NCBI RefSeq assembly: GCF_902686445.1 | Contig: NC_062214.1 | Span: 46,943,454 to 47,007,453, forward strand | Direction: 5' to 3' | DNA length: 64,000 bases | Source: Sciurus carolinensis | Taxonomy: Eukaryota > Chordata > Mammalia > Rodentia > Sciuridae | Part shown: piece after piece, positions 1-12,299 of the stretch | How the letters are laid out: the number at the start of each line of letters is the position of its first letter | Numbering within the stretch: the stretch's first letter is position 1 | Position numbers and translations under genes: made by a program | Notes under the pieces: model-generated | What the model was told of the DNA's origin: nothing | Databases searched by the model: none | Seen by the model: the letters and a program-made list of their open reading frames with translations, nothing else

Positions 1-1660
1 CAAACATGTAAGAAAACAACACAGCTCTAGAAAACAATGTTCAGTGATCCACAAACTTGTGTAGTCACCTTCACATACAAGAACACACACACATATATAC
101 TCACATAGATGCACATGCAAATGCACACAATTCAATTTAGGAAGGTAGAAATACCAAACCTGAAATGTGTTCAAAGGAAAACAATATACCCAATATATGC
201 AAATATACCTGTGTGAATGTGTTTGTTTGTGTGTGTGTGTGTGTACATATGAACAAGTAACATTTTGAGAGATTTTGAATTTCAAAAAATATGTTATTTC
301 AAACATTCATTATCAGTAAAATTTGACTCCGAATTTCCCAATACTTTTTGAATTGTTCTAATGCTTAGTTAATACATAGAGATGGTACCAGGATACTTGA
401 GTGTTTCTATCAGAATGTATTATGTCCCTCTAAGTCAAATATTTTGATGTAAATTCATAAATATCATTCGTGTCTGGTGTCCATATCTTTGTGACACTGT
501 GCTACCCTTTCTGATTTTTGTACCACAATTGATAAGCTGCCCAAGTTGGGAACAGGAGTGATTTTGAGGATTTAGCACCCTTATCAACACATCCTAACAA
601 TTATGTCTAAAAGGTATACTGTGTGTTCTCCCTTCCTCATCATTGTCCAGGTTCCACTTATACTAGTTCCCATTTCCTCACCTCCCACCCCTAATCATTC
701 TCACACTGCCATTACTTCCTTTCTGAAATGTACAGCTAGTCTTTCCAATACCTCCTCAATCTTGGAATATCAGTTGGCTCTTTCTTCATCTCTTCTAGGA
801 AGAATCCCCAAGCTCTACCATGAGGTGTGAGAAAGCACATCTGATCACCTCTCAATCCTTCTCCTCTACCTACTTCCTCCATGCATACCAGTAGTACCAC
901 ATCACTGCCACCTCCCAACTCCTCACAACTTTTTCAAGTTTCCATGTTTTTGCACTTCTAACCTCCAGTTTGATTCTCATCTATCTGAATGGGACCCTTT
1001 TTTCTCTGCAATCTCAGCCTAAGTATTATATCTTCAGAAACCCTCACTGACAACTCCAAGCCAAATTAATCACCCTCTCTTTTCTGCTACTGCCTTGCAT
1101 CTTTCTTCTATAATAGCACTCCTAACAGAGAGGGGAGACCATATACCTCTGTTTCCACAGGGAAAGGTGAGTTCCATGAGGTGGGGCCAGGTATTTGACT
1201 AATTTTACTGATTCACCTGTTTTCCAGATGCTTGGCATATGGTAGGCACTGCACATATATTGACTGAATGTATTTCTTAGAAGAAATACCAACTCACTAA
1301 TTTCAGTTACATGCACCTTAAAATGAAAGACTAGTCTTATCAAATTAACTTTTGCACACTTTTTATATCTCTACATATTAGGTTATGAATTTCCTAATGA
1401 CAGGGCTAGCCAGCAATAAATTAAGAAGTGATGAAAGTTATATTGTAATTGATCTCTATAATTTTCCTCAAATTAAAATCCAAGGCAGGCTTAGTGTTGA
1501 ACTCGTCCTTTATGTATATCCAGGTGCTAAGTTCCGATCTGGGATGTTCCCAAAAGGTCGATATGTTAAAGGATTAATCTTCACTTGGTGCTATCTGGAA
1601 GTGGTAGAGCCTTTGAGAGGTGGGTCCTAGTGGCAGAAAGAAGTTAAGTCAAGCTCCAGC
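1..1660. other. Non-coding sequence, no gene seen
   Basis: AT-rich sequence with a short (GT)n near 225-245. The pyrimidine-rich part at about 960-1090 resembles an antisense L2-age repeat. The short open frames here show no domain, no codon signal and no matching splice-site pattern. I see no gene. Confidence 0.6.
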
Positions 1661-1783
1661 CTTTTTCTTTGATTTTTGAGATAGGTCTTGCTAAGTTGCG
1701 TGGGCTGACCTCAAACTTTCATCTTTCTTGTCTCAGCTTTCCAAGGAGCTGGGATTACAGGTATGTGCCACTGCCCCTGGCTC
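1661..1783 (-). repeat. B1-like SINE (7SL-derived), antisense
   Basis: Read on the minus strand it begins with the B1/Alu-like start (agccaggggcagtggcac) and continues through the conserved stretch around ctgtaatcccag and gcctgaggcaag-type sequence. It ends at a T-rich block on the plus strand (1661-1680), which is the A-rich tail. It is diverged. No ID half can be seen, so it is either a free B1 or a truncated B1/ID element. Confidence 0.75.
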
Positions 1784-2289
1784 TGGATTTCTTAGTGATA
1801 TTTCAACTTTGACAGTCATTTCTCCTCCAAGCTATATTTCCTGTTACTGTGCCCCTTCCTCCTACCACTCTTTTTCTCTTGCACTCCAGGTAAATTTCAT
1901 AAATTAACATCTTGCAGGGTTTAGGTCTCAGGCAAATTTTGGGTGAGCTACAACTAGGGAAAATGTTGACAAGCCAGTCAAAGGATGTTGGCCTTTGCAG
2001 TGGGGGTCAAGGGACACTGTAAAGAGAGAATGCAAATTTGCACCATTACCAGGGTTAAGATGAGCTGGCCTGGCATCAATGTACTTCTGTGTGGAATGCA
2101 AGGTTGCTGCTTGAGCATTAGGAATGGAGAGCATGAACACTGAATGGACCTGAAGTTCACTTGCAAATAAACTCCAGAACTATCTGAAATATCTATCAGT
2201 CTGTATATTTCGTGCATATATGTGTACATTTACAAATCTTCCACATTTTCTTCAAAAAGCAAAACTATTTAAATCTATCTATGTGCGTG

Positions 2290-2320
<31 letters not shown>

Positions 2321-3114
2321 AATTCCCTTTATAAGTATCCTCATATTGATCCCCAAATTAAGTTCAACAGGAAAAAAATGTCCTAATTTTCTAACAAACC
2401 TAAGAGAAACCCTCTCTCCTTTTATAAATCAAATATCAGTTGCTTTTCTAAAGACCATCAACTGTTTTCAGTTGAGGCAAATCAGAAGTACAAAGCAATT
2501 AAATTGCTTTACTAACTCACTCTGATGATACTAAAGCAAGTCCACATTTTGCTGACATTACAAATATGTCCCTAAATCTAAGGAGGGGCACAGCACCCTT
2601 CTACAATGAGAAGAGAGAAAAATTGAGAATGCATTTGTACTCTTGTAAAATAAATAAATAATGCTAAGCAAAGCAAAACAAAAGCAAAAACAAAGATAGG
2701 GCTCTGGAGGTAAATCCAAAGTCAACTTTGCAATTTGGAAATGTCATGCTGTTTGAAGAATTTAGGAAATGTATCTAAGTTGACTGTTGATCTAAAATGC
2801 TCCTTCTTAAGTTAATCACTGACAGAAACTTAAATACTCAACAATAGGGTTGTGAATTGCCTCCAAATTCCTCCCTTCAGGACAGCCCAGTCAGGTTTCT
2901 CCAGCCCACCTTAAATGTCTATCACCAGTGATAAAAGAGAGTACTGGGGAATGAGGTGGAAAATGGGAAGATAGCACAAGGCAGTAATACTGTTTAAAAA
3001 GGAAGAACATTTAATGCATTTCTTTTATTACCATAATTTAAAGTTTTGCTCTTAGCACAACCTGACACGAGTAGGTAAAAGAAACATTTCTGTCACTGGT
3101 GCCGCCCTGAGGCT
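1784..3114. other. Non-coding sequence, no gene seen
   Basis: Apart from the (CA)n at 2288-2318 I recognise no repeat family and no coding potential. The 101-codon frame around 2220-2525 reads straight through the (CA)n and is a chance frame. Confidence 0.5.
2288..2318. repeat. (CA)n microsatellite
   Basis: About 15 uninterrupted CA units, a likely polymorphic marker. Confidence 0.95.
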
Positions 3115-3240
3115 CAGGAAATAGAAAGAGCGCTGGCCTGGGAATCAGGAGTCCTTGGTTCCAGCTCTGCCCTAGGAGGGACTAGGTAACTAATTTTCAC
3201 GTATCAGTGGTCCTCTCTGAACTAGATGTCTGTGTGGCTT
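3115..3240 (+). repeat. MIR SINE
   Basis: Contains the MIR-like run 'agagcgctggcctgggaatcagg', then a 'ggttc' box, 'agctctgccc' and a 'cctctctgaact' end, in the order of the MIR consensus. It is old and diverged. Confidence 0.7.
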
Positions 3241-3704
3241 TTATGCCCCCATGTCTTTTAAGAGTTTTACTCCATGATCCTCCCCCAACCTCCTCTCTGC
3301 ATTGCACTATCAGGAAAGAAGTTAAACATATGCTTTTCAGGCCCTTAATTTTGGATTTCTTCCTTTGTTTGAGCCTAGGAGTAGCCAAAATGAAAGTAAT
3401 AAGCGTCTAGTTGGCGTCACAAACAAACATGGAATCAACAAACACGCGATCAACAGCTACAACAGATCTTCCACAAATGGAGTTTTGAGATCTTTTAGCC
3501 TTTGGAGCCAATTTGAAGAAAATTGAAAAGTGGCCCTCTTTCGGGTGGTAAGATGGTAAAATTTAAAAAAGAATAATTTAGGGTGGAAATCCTTGTAAAG
3601 GCTTAATCACAATTCTGCTTTTTTAAACGTAGTATTTCAAACCTGCATTAATTTTTATGCTATTTAGTTCATTTCAAGATCATTTCTACCATATTATCAT
3701 TAGA

Positions 3705-4081
3705 CTTACAGATGACATATTTGTGTGCCCTGCCCCCAGATTCATGTTGAAGCCCTAATTCCCAGTGCAATGGTAGTAGGAGATGGGGACTTTAGGAGGT
3801 GATTAGGTTTCAATGAAATCATGAGGGTGTGGCCCTCGTGGTTCAATTAGTGTCCTTTAAGAAGAGGAACAGGAACCAGAACTTCTTTTTCTCTATCATG
3901 TGAGGACACAGCAAGAAGAAGGCCATGTACAGTCCACGAAAATGGCCCTCAATGGGATCCAAATTGCCTAGAAGCTTCATCTTGGACTTCAACTCCAGAA
4001 CTATGAGAAATAAATACCTATTGATTATAAGCTACCCAATCTATGATATATTTTAACAACAGCCTGAGCTGACCAAGACAG
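3705..4081 (+). mobile_element. MLT1A-like MaLR LTR
   Basis: Follows the MLT1A order: a start with 'ttcatgttgaagccctaa', then 'aggtgattaggtttcaatga', 'catgtgaggacacagcaagaag', 'cttcatcttggacttc' and 'aactatgagaaataaa' as the polyadenylation region. It ends 'agcctgagctgaccaagaca'. It is a solo LTR of the ERVL-MaLR group. No internal retroviral sequence is seen on either side. Confidence 0.85.
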
Positions 4082-4687
4082 TGTGTTAGCAAACATTTTC
4101 CAGTGCTATATGCAACAGACTTTGCCCACACTTGGAAATGGCTATTTTCAATGCAGCCTGAGAACCAGGCAACCTGAATTAGGTGAACTATGTATGAAAT
4201 GGAGACAACAGTCCCCAGGGAATGCCCATTGGCATCCCAGATGAATCAAGTGGATATGCTGAGCTGTAGACATTACATTTCCTTGGTTGTCAAGGGTATT
4301 CTGCATGTTATTACTGTTTCTGAGTCTCTTCAGGTGGACAAAGTCAGTCATCAGATGTTTGTGTGGACAAAGGCCTAGTCCCTGCTTCTTAGATGCTTGC
4401 TTATCCTCAGTGGGACCCATGGGGAAATCCCATGAGTACAGCAGGAGTTCATTTTGTTTGAATAGTTTTAAAACTAGTTTTATGTTTATCTTAATTTTTT
4501 TTCAGGCTAGGATTAGTGTCATGAATGATAGTGGATCTCTACTTGAAGAACTCTTATTCCTTCAGTTATTTATTGATGCTTTATAACTAACTTGAATGTA
4601 CTGTAAACCATTACAAATCATTTAAGGTCTTTATACCTCATGGTTCTGCAAGTTGAATGGGATTTAGCAGGGTGGATATCACCTGGG

Positions 4688-5105
4688 TTCTGTCTCAGTC
4701 ATTTTTCAGTTGCATAACAAAACCTATGACCAGGTAATTTATAAATGATAGTTTTTGTCTCATTATTTTGGAAATGGGGAAATCTAAGATGATGATACTG
4801 GCATATGGAGAGAGCCCTATTGCTGCATCATAACATGGGGAGACAGATCAAGTTTGTCAACTCAGATCTCTCTTATATTTTTTAGTGGGGGCAGGGTTAG
4901 TGCTATGGTTCATACCCAGGACCTAACACATGCCAGGTGATCTCTTCCTCTTCTTACGAAGCCACTAATACAATTGTGATGGCTCCATCCTCATGACTTC
5001 CTCCTAATTACCTCCCAAGGGGCTCACTTCCACATACCACATACCAAAACATTTGATTTTGAGATTAAGTTCTCCACACAATTCTGGGGGACAAACAGAA
5101 CTTTC
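4688..5105 (-). mobile_element. MaLR-type LTR, antisense, with a nested SINE
   Basis: The left edge (cagtcatttttcagttgcataacaaaa) and right edge (ttctgggggacaaacag) match the antisense ends of MaLR LTRs. A short ID-like SINE interrupts it at 4872-4945, so the LTR is the older of the two. Confidence 0.6.
4872..4945 (-). repeat. ID-like tRNA-derived SINE fragment, antisense
   Basis: The antisense motif 'cccaggacctaacacatgcc' follows a T-rich start ('tattttttag'), as in ID elements read backwards. Similar 'gatctct' copies at 4865 and 4939 may be its target duplication. Confidence 0.6.
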
Positions 5106-5589
5106 TCATGTTGCAAAATCCAAACTGTGACTGAAGTCAGCTGAGGGAAGACTCAAACAGAAGAACTCATCAGCTTCGCTGTCTCCATGGTGTCTGTCCA
5201 TATGGTCTCTTATGTGGGGGCTCAGAGCTTCTGTAGTGGATTAGGTGAAGATAAAGTACCTCTTGCAATCTAGACTTAGAAGTCATGCAGCTTCACTCAT
5301 CCTATTCTGCCTCATCATACTCATGAGAACTGAGTCACGAAGACCAATCGTATTCCAGGGGAGGGGAATTTGACCCACCCCGTGATGGGAGCCATTTCAG
5401 GGAATATAGGGGTTCATTTAAACTACTATATAAGTCAAGATTCCAAATTTGGACCTTTGACAAGGTGGTTGACACAGTCTTTCCCTTTAGTTCTCTCTCC
5501 CATTCTTTTATTTCCTGGGTCACAGAGGATAGGACAGAAAAAAAATGTTAAGATTATTGCTCATTCCTTCAAATTCCAAAATCTCTCCC

Positions 5590-5690
5590 CACCACTGTTG
5601 CATTTTTACAGAGGAAAGACTGAGACCAGGTATTTTAAATCAGTCAACCCATTTCTAATAGCAGAGCTAGTAGTAGAACCCAAGGGTTCT
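5590..5690 (+). repeat. MIR-like fragment
   Basis: The order 'catttttacagaggaaagactgag', 'agcagagctag' and 'tagaaccc' follows the 3' half of MIR (paired A-rich and C-rich boxes). It is strongly diverged. Confidence 0.5.
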
Positions 5691-5904
5691 TCAGGTTTCT
5701 GTGGAAAAGGAGAGAATTAAAGGGATTCTATTATTTCTAGGGTTGTTTGGAAGGACTAGACCAGAGGCTGATATGTTCTCTGTTTCTTGTTCTTCCATGC
5801 CAAGGCTAGGTGTCCAATCCTTTGTGATATTCTGGAAAGAATTTATGGTTGGGTTGAATGTTGGAAAAGAACATTTTTTTCCAGCCATAATTCCCCCAAA
5901 TCTG

Positions 5905-6295
5905 ACTATAGTAGGTGGGGTTCTTGCTAAAGTATCACTGTGTCCCCAACAAAAGTATATGTGTTGGAAACTTAATCCTCAAATGTGTATGACAATGATA
6001 TTTAGTGTGGGACTTTAAAGAGATAATTGGGTTTGGATGAGGTAATGAGGTTGGGCCCCCCCATGATGGCATCAGTGGCTTTATAAGAGGAAAAGATATC
6101 TGAGTTGGCACACTTGCTCTGTCCTCCCACGTGGTACCCTCTGCCATGTTGTGATGCAGCAAGGCCTTCACTAGACACAAGTAGGTGACACCACCATGCT
6201 CTTGGATATCCCAACCTCCCAAACTATAAGAAATAATGTTAAATTAACCAGCCTCATGTCTTTCATTATAGTAAGAGGAAAGAAATTAAGATAGT
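5905..6295 (+). mobile_element. MLT1/MST-like MaLR LTR
   Basis: Recognisable landmarks in order are 'tgtgtccccaacaaaagtatatg', 'gagataattgggtttggatg', 'catgatggcatcagtggctttataagagg', 'ctctgccatgttgtgatgcagcaagg' and 'aactataagaaataatgtt'. It ends in '...aagaaattaagatag'. Solo LTR; no retroviral genes are seen beside it. Confidence 0.75.
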
Positions 6296-7159
6296 CTTCC
6301 CTCAGATGAAGTTTAACTTGTAGAATATTCATGAAGGATAGGCATTGGAGCAAATATCTGAGGAAGGGGGCCACAGAGGACCTATGGGGAGCTCTAAAAT
6401 GAAATGCAGTATCAGCAAGGTCCCGGGTGTGGCTAAGACACTGGACATTTGTAACCATGCACCCATCAGTCATTTGATGCCTTGTAGAAAGGGGTGTGAG
6501 CTTCAGCTCCAGCTAGCTCTTGACAGCTGTCCCATCCCCGAAGGGGCTGACACTGAAGACTGCCTGCCTGCTGATGACACTCCCAGGAGCTGGGGATCCC
6601 TCCTTAAAGTTCCTCCTTAAAACCAGGGGAAGAGGAGTGTCTGGGCCACACATCACAGGGATTTGCTATGAATCACAAATGACAAGAACCTTGCCCTGGA
6701 AGATTCCGAGTCAATAGATACAGGGTCAGGCATGAGAATCCACATTTGTAAAAGACTCTGGGTGATTCTTATTCAGAGCCAGCTTTCCTATGCCCTCCTG
6801 AGGCCAATCAAGGTGCCAGAATTTTCTCCAAAAGCACAGCCTGGGCATAGTGTCAGAATGTCCTACACAGCAAAAGTGGCTTCTGAATTATCTAAATGTC
6901 CCATGTTCATGGGTGGGTTTTCTGGGTGGTATGTGTGTCACTTGCTCAAAGAAGAGAGTCGGCAGGCCAGAGCCTGCTTCTTGCCTCCTTCTGCCAGTAA
7001 GCTCCAGACAGCCTTGTCTCAAGAAAAGCTTGTTCAACTGAACTTTCAGCTCACTAAATTGGCTCATTCCCCTACCAGAGAAAACAGCCCTATTATAAAC
7101 ATACAAAACTAGAGGTGGGGAGGGTGAGAGGGGTTCCAGGCTCTTGCCTAAGTCCATCC
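6296..7159. other. Non-coding sequence, no gene seen
   Basis: Overlapping open frames of 60-126 codons occur on both strands at 6345-7157. None has a recognisable domain, and frames on both strands compete, as expected by chance in a less AT-rich stretch. I recognise no repeat. Confidence 0.45.
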
Positions 7160-8340
7160 TGCAAAATTGACTTTTCTGTCAATGAGAACACAGATCTGCT
7201 TTTACTTCTCCTGTGTGCTTTGGCAGTTTCAGCCTAGCCGTAAAATTTATCCAAGGAAAACTGGCATTTATCTTGGGTTCACTAGCACTCTGTTATACTG
7301 ATAAACAGATGGGGGCTGGCCAGGCCGGCTAATTTGGTTAGCACTTTACAAAATACAAATGTCACCCTTTATTTCTGCAGGGATTATTTATTGCTAATTG
7401 GGAGGTTATGGGTCTGTTATAGTCTAACAGGATCATTTACACCATTTAAAGTATCTACTTCCTGATTTTTGTGAGACACTAACCATTACAAAGTAGGGGG
7501 AGGGGCGTGCCCTGGGTGGGAAGGGACTTTCTGGCATTGTTGGCAATAAAGGAATAAAATTACCCTGCTGGGTCTGCATATGCACACAAAGGACACTTAT
7601 CTATAAGGTTGTGGAAAAAAGAAAGAAAGAGGGAGAAAGAAGGAAAGAAAGAAATCAACAAGATCTGACGGGGAAGCTTGCAAAGGAGATCAGAATTCAG
7701 ACCAAATGTCCCTCCCTGGTGTCTCCGGAGTTTTTTCTTTTGTGTCCCAGCTAAAGGCACTGGGAGGATCAGAGACCTCATCCCAGCTCTGTTTACTTTG
7801 GGAACAATCGGTGATGTATGAATAATAATGCCTCCCTCTGACCATGACTAATTGAATTGCAGCCTGCGGGGGCGGCGCTGAGCGGGCTTTGCTCCGCCAG
7901 TCCATCACTGCGGTTTCTCAAGTAGCCCGGGACAGTGATTGATGCCGCAGTGCTTCCCAGCGAGCATCCTTGAGCACCGAAGAGCAGGGGTATGAACCTG
8001 CATTCCGAGTTTCTATTAACCAGGGCCTCACAGAGAGCAGGCAAACCGCAAGAGTCAAAGCTGAGTTTGGTGATTACAAGGGAGAGGGATGTCTATCGTT
8101 CTCTGCCCTTCCCCGTCCACACCTGATTTTAAATGAGCCTTGGTTATGGGAGTATATAGGAAAATATCCATCCGGTGATCACACAGTCCACAGTGAACAC
8201 ATAATCCACAAGCCAGTCTCTGCTGAGGCCCGGCACATTTAAAGTATTGGACTCCTTTGGGGTGCAGTAGGAACCTTGGTTTTGAAAACACAAAAGGAAA
8301 AAGCAGCCAGAGATATGTCCTGTAAGAGGAAGTTTAGAAA
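7160..8340. promoter_or_regulatory. Repeat-poor block, candidate conserved non-coding sequence
   Basis: About 1.2 kb with no transposon I recognise. A simple purine tract lies at 7612-7655 and a locally GC- and CpG-rich patch at 7865-7945 (gcgggggcggcgctgagcgg). It carries AT-rich homeodomain-like words such as 'ttgctaattggg' (7390-7401). It has no long frame and does not reach CpG-island length. Regulatory function is inferred from composition only. Confidence 0.3.
7612..7655. repeat. Purine-rich (GAAA/GGAA) tract
   Basis: Imperfect GAAA and GGAA units with almost no pyrimidines. Confidence 0.85.
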
Positions 8341-9084
8341 TAACACATGAAGAAGAAGAGATGCCGGGCAGAGGCGGGGAGCAGTTGGAAACCAGTCTAC
8401 AACCATGCCTGTAATCTGACAATGGATCACACGGGGACCCTAACATTTGGCCGCGCAGGCTGTCTGTGCTGTGTTTACACAGCAGAACCACGCAGCTGGG
8501 ACCCTGGGCTCAGTAGGACTTTGTTCTCACAGCATGAAAGTGACCCGTGGTGAACTGCGATCAGGGAAGCTTATGCTGCCCACCAGTCTCTGTGGTGGTC
8601 TGGATGCAGTGGAAGTCGTCCATTTACAGGGTCACTGCTTTCCATCATGGATGGGTTTATTCCAGGCCAAGCCCCAGCTTGGCACCTTCTCCTGAGAGCT
8701 GTCCATGCCACCCTGGTTATTTTTGGTGGCAGAGTCTGACTTCAAACTGGCAGATTTTCTAGGTAGTTGCAGACTGCAAGGAAGCCAGTGCCCCTTTGGT
8801 AGAGACCCCCAGGAGAGGAGAGGCACCACGGGGTGCCCCAGGGCACCAGTGCTAGTCTGGTATTTGAAATTCTCAAAATTTTAAGCACCCTCCAAATAGT
8901 TTATTAGTTTCCCCATCAACTTTCTATGCTTTAAAATGTTTCCATAGGTGTTACTACCAGTAGTTGTAATTTACTGCCCATTATTTTCTCAACTCCGTCT
9001 CATTTAAGAATGAGATGTTTTTCCCATGTTGAGCTTTGTAGAATAATGAGGTTTTTCTTGTTCTGATAAACAAGATTTTTAAAA
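8341..9084. other. Non-coding sequence, no gene seen
   Basis: No repeat family or coding signal recognised. Competing short frames on both strands around 8347-8830 look like chance frames. Confidence 0.45.
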
Positions 9085-9365
9085 AACATATTCTGAATAT
9101 ATCTATTTCATCTATTATCTACCTGTCAGTCTTTTATCAGTTTTTCTCTCAATCTGGTATCATCTGTTTATCAGTTTGTTCATCTACCTATCTATCTAGC
9201 TAGCTATTTGGCTAACAGGTTAGCTAATGGTCTATCTAACTATCATGTATTTATCAATCAGTCTATCTATCTATTTGTCTATCAGTTTAGTTACCTATCA
9301 GTCAATATATACTAGACATAGTATATATCTACCCACTTATTTATCTATCTGCCTACCTATCTTTG
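9085..9365. repeat. Degenerate TATC/TAGC tetranucleotide tract
   Basis: Imperfect tctatctatc units alternate with variants (tagctagc, tcagtctatc, tacctacc). It looks like an old, decayed tetranucleotide microsatellite. The 127-codon frame crossing it (9227-9610) is repeat-driven and not a gene. Confidence 0.85.
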
Positions 9366-10609
9366 TGAATAAAATAAAAATGAGAGAGCAGTGCAGGATG
9401 CTAAGGAAGATGTGGGATATGGGATGCCACGTCTCCAAGCAATTGCTGCAGGCTATTCTGAGCCTATGCAGAAAAGTGATCTCTTCCTGTACATCTTGCT
9501 TCCTAACCCCACTTGACCAAATGGATAAGATATTCAAGGAAAATCATAGTTTCTCAGTGCTTGTACCAAATATGAAATATTTTCAATCCCTCAAATCCAG
9601 GCTGTTATAGCATTTTACCCTTCAGTCTCCAATCCCCAGCCCAACCTACTAAACAAACAGTATGACCACCCCAGCAGAGGCCACACTCCTGGGGTTAAGA
9701 TATTCCACCTAAAATCCCTTCGTTCTTTCTTAGCTGATATTCATGGCCACTATTCTTGTGCTTTGAATACCAAACAAAGGGAGACAGAGCTGGCTTAGCG
9801 GCTGCACATGTGAGAAGGGATGCGAAGGAGAAGCATTTACCCCAGCAATTTGTATTTAGAAAATAATTATTCCAAACCTCCACCCTGAAGTCAAGTTGTC
9901 CCCTTTGTTATGAAGCAGGAGAATTTATTAATAAGAGAAGCTGAAAGCAAATCTAATTTCTAGAAAGACTGCAGAGGACAGTCCATCTGGGCCTTGGAGA
10001 CTGTGCAGAAATCCTAGTAACCTCCCTCTGTTTGCTGCTGGTGCATGTAAGCAAGTAGTGCCTTATGTCACAGGGGCTTGAAGGGAGGACCTCGCAATGT
10101 CTTCACCATCCCACCTTCACCCTTTCTGACTTCACACATTCAATCTAGATGGCATCTCCATATCATCTCTCCACTGAATTGAAATAAGCCTTGAAGGGGT
10201 ATTGAAGGAGAAAATTAATAAGGTATAGGGGAAAGGAAGCTACCGGCAAAGAGACAGTAGTCTCCACCAGTGGAAAAGAGAGCAAGTCGTAAGGAGGAGA
10301 GAATTAGGAATCAAAGGTACATTTCTATCGCTGCAGTTAACACTGCGGCCAGCCCAGAGTTCCTGAATCTTCAAACCTGAGAGCAAAGGCAGGACTTTAT
10401 CTGACAACTCTTAAAGGTCTAGCAGGCAAAACTAAGTTGGAAATGGGACAATTTTGTTACTGTCAAAGTCAACCCATCTGGTTATTTCAGACTATCGAGA
10501 AATGATGGCACTTCGATTTTATGAAGTTTCCTATATGTTGTACTTTTGGTATTTCCAATCTTCCAAGTTCATTTTAATTATCCCAACAATCCAGAAAATA
10601 CATATTATG
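9366..10609. other. Non-coding sequence, no gene seen
   Basis: Unique-looking sequence with no recognised repeat, RNA gene or coding signal. Confidence 0.45.
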
Positions 10610-10700
10610 AGTCCCAATTTAAAGTTGAGGCAACTGAGGTACAGGGGGATCAAGTACCTTTGATCCCCAGATCTGTCTTCTGTCTGCCCAGCATCACTCC
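10610..10700 (+). repeat. MIR-like fragment
   Basis: 'ttaaagttgaggcaactgaggtacag' followed by 'caagtacctttgatccccagatct' matches the MIR core and 3' end in order, with clear divergence. Confidence 0.5.
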
Positions 10701-10974
10701 TCAGGACCCTGTGAGTACAGTCTAACAGGAACATAGTATATCATGCATGCTTGGAGTTTCTGAAAATATTCATCTCCCAAATACTCACACTATAGAGCAT
10801 TTAATATCTAGCAGAATTTGAGGACAGCAAATTACAAGACACACTGAGGTTGTCTTAAAAGTCTCCTGCACTCTAAAGACAAAACTCAGGAGTTCAAATG
10901 AAAGGTCAATTTTCATCATTCCCTGATAGGACATTTCTGGTTTCTAAAACAATTGCTTTTCCTTCAGCCCTAAG

Positions 10975-11345
10975 AGCAGTTAGATATCTTAATACAAGTT
11001 GACACAATCTTTTTGAGAAATTCACTATTACAGTTTAAATGGGTGTATCCTCTTAATTTAGTGATTCAACTTCTGTATGTGTTCTTTTGAAAAAAAAAAT
11101 CTCGCAGTTTTACCAAGATCTGTTCAAGGATGGTCACTGTGACTTTATTTAAAAGAACAAAGTTCAAAACAGCAGACCTTGCCTTCCAAAGATGATTATT
11201 GAAATAAACCATATTTTATATTTAGATGTCTGCTGAAAGCAATAAGATGCATCTATGCTAAAGTGCAAAACTGTTCAAGATATTTTATTAAGTGAATGAA
11301 GAACTACATAGAGAGAAACATCTCCTTTTTATAAAATAATTGTTG
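10975..11345 (+). mobile_element. Ancient L1M-type ORF2 tail fragment
   Basis: The order of landmarks fits the end of old L1 ORF2: 'gtgattcaacttctgtatgtg', 'caaggatggtcactgtgactttattta', 'aaaccatattttatatttag', then 'ctgttcaagatattttattaagtgaa'. It directly precedes the GC-rich 5' UTR of the younger L1, so that L1 appears to have landed at or in its end. Confidence 0.65.
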
Positions 11346-11349
11346 AATA

Positions 11350-12299
11350 AAATAATCAGCTGACCCCCACACCGAGGTCAGATGCCATCACTGAGCCTGC
11401 TTGCCTGCCCTCCTACCGCCGAGGGACACTGCACTTTCCTCCCCAGCTACTTTGGAGGCTGGTGCAGGTATTTTGAATTATTCCTGAGGGCATGGCCATC
11501 ATCATTGGAAGGGCGGCTCCCTTCCTGAGACACCTACAGGACTCAGGATTCAAGAAGAGGAGGTATTGAGAGACTCAAAGCAGCCAGGTGATTCTCTCCC
11601 ACTGGGCCAGGCTCCCTGGATGGGTCAGTAATCCCGGAATGCAGGGAACTTCGTGGAGTAGAGTTGCCCAGTGAGACTCCCCCACTGGAGCAGTGAACCC
11701 AGACAATCAGGAGCATTGTAGAGGAGAACCACCCAGCAAGAGCCTTCAGCACAGAGTGAGGGTCCCAGACCTGGGCAGTAGGTCCAGTCCCCAGGGAACG
11801 TCATAGAGGAGGGCTGCCAGGGAGAGTCTCAATCACAGGACGAGGTGCCCTGGCCCAGGAGGTAGGTCTAGACCCCTGGGAATGTTGCCTAAGAGGACAG
11901 CCCAGCCTAGGTGGTAGTTCTGGACCAAAGGGAACTTCTCAGAGGACAGCTGCCCATCGAGATGTCCCCACCCAGTGAGTCTTCCCTGTTGGGCGAGGCT
12001 TTCCCACCAGGGTGGTAGAACCAGAGACACAGGCCCAGACAAGACATACCCCAGCCCACAGTCTAGTCCCCCTTTTGACTATCGGTCAACAAGTAGAGGC
12101 GCCTCTTCCCACCAGCAGGAAATATACCCCTCCTGAAGGTCACCACCCCTAGAGGGGCAGCTTCCTTGTGGATCACTGCATTATCAAGTTCCTCCAAGAC
12201 TTCAGGCTACTGAAGGCTAGGAGGCGAGTTATTGGAAATCTGTAGGGACACTATAAGTCATTAGAGTTTCACTACTAGAGGGGAAGATACCTGACCAAT
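11350..12299 (+). promoter_or_regulatory. L1 5' UTR (internal promoter region) with monomer-like units
   Basis: GC-rich relative to its surroundings and placed directly before ORF1, where L1 carries its own RNA polymerase II promoter. It contains at least four or five related blocks around 11642, 11705, 11793, 11876 and 11927, each with a 'gggaac(t/g)tc..agagga..gctgccca'-like core. They are spaced about 50-90 bases apart. This resembles the repeated monomers of some rodent L1 promoters. It is probably inactive given its age. The left border is approximate. Confidence 0.7.

Noticed and set aside
2281..2320. Possible CRISPR-like or direct-repeat array
   Set aside because: It is a plain (CA)n. 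There are no spaced repeats anywhere in the window, and the sequence is mammalian.
6732..7112. 126-codon plus-strand frame
   Set aside because: Overlapping frames in other phases and on the other strand, no recognisable domain and no exon signals.
9227..9610. 127-codon frame starting in the tetranucleotide tract
   Set aside because: The Tyr/Leu/Ser/Ile-rich start is translated microsatellite.
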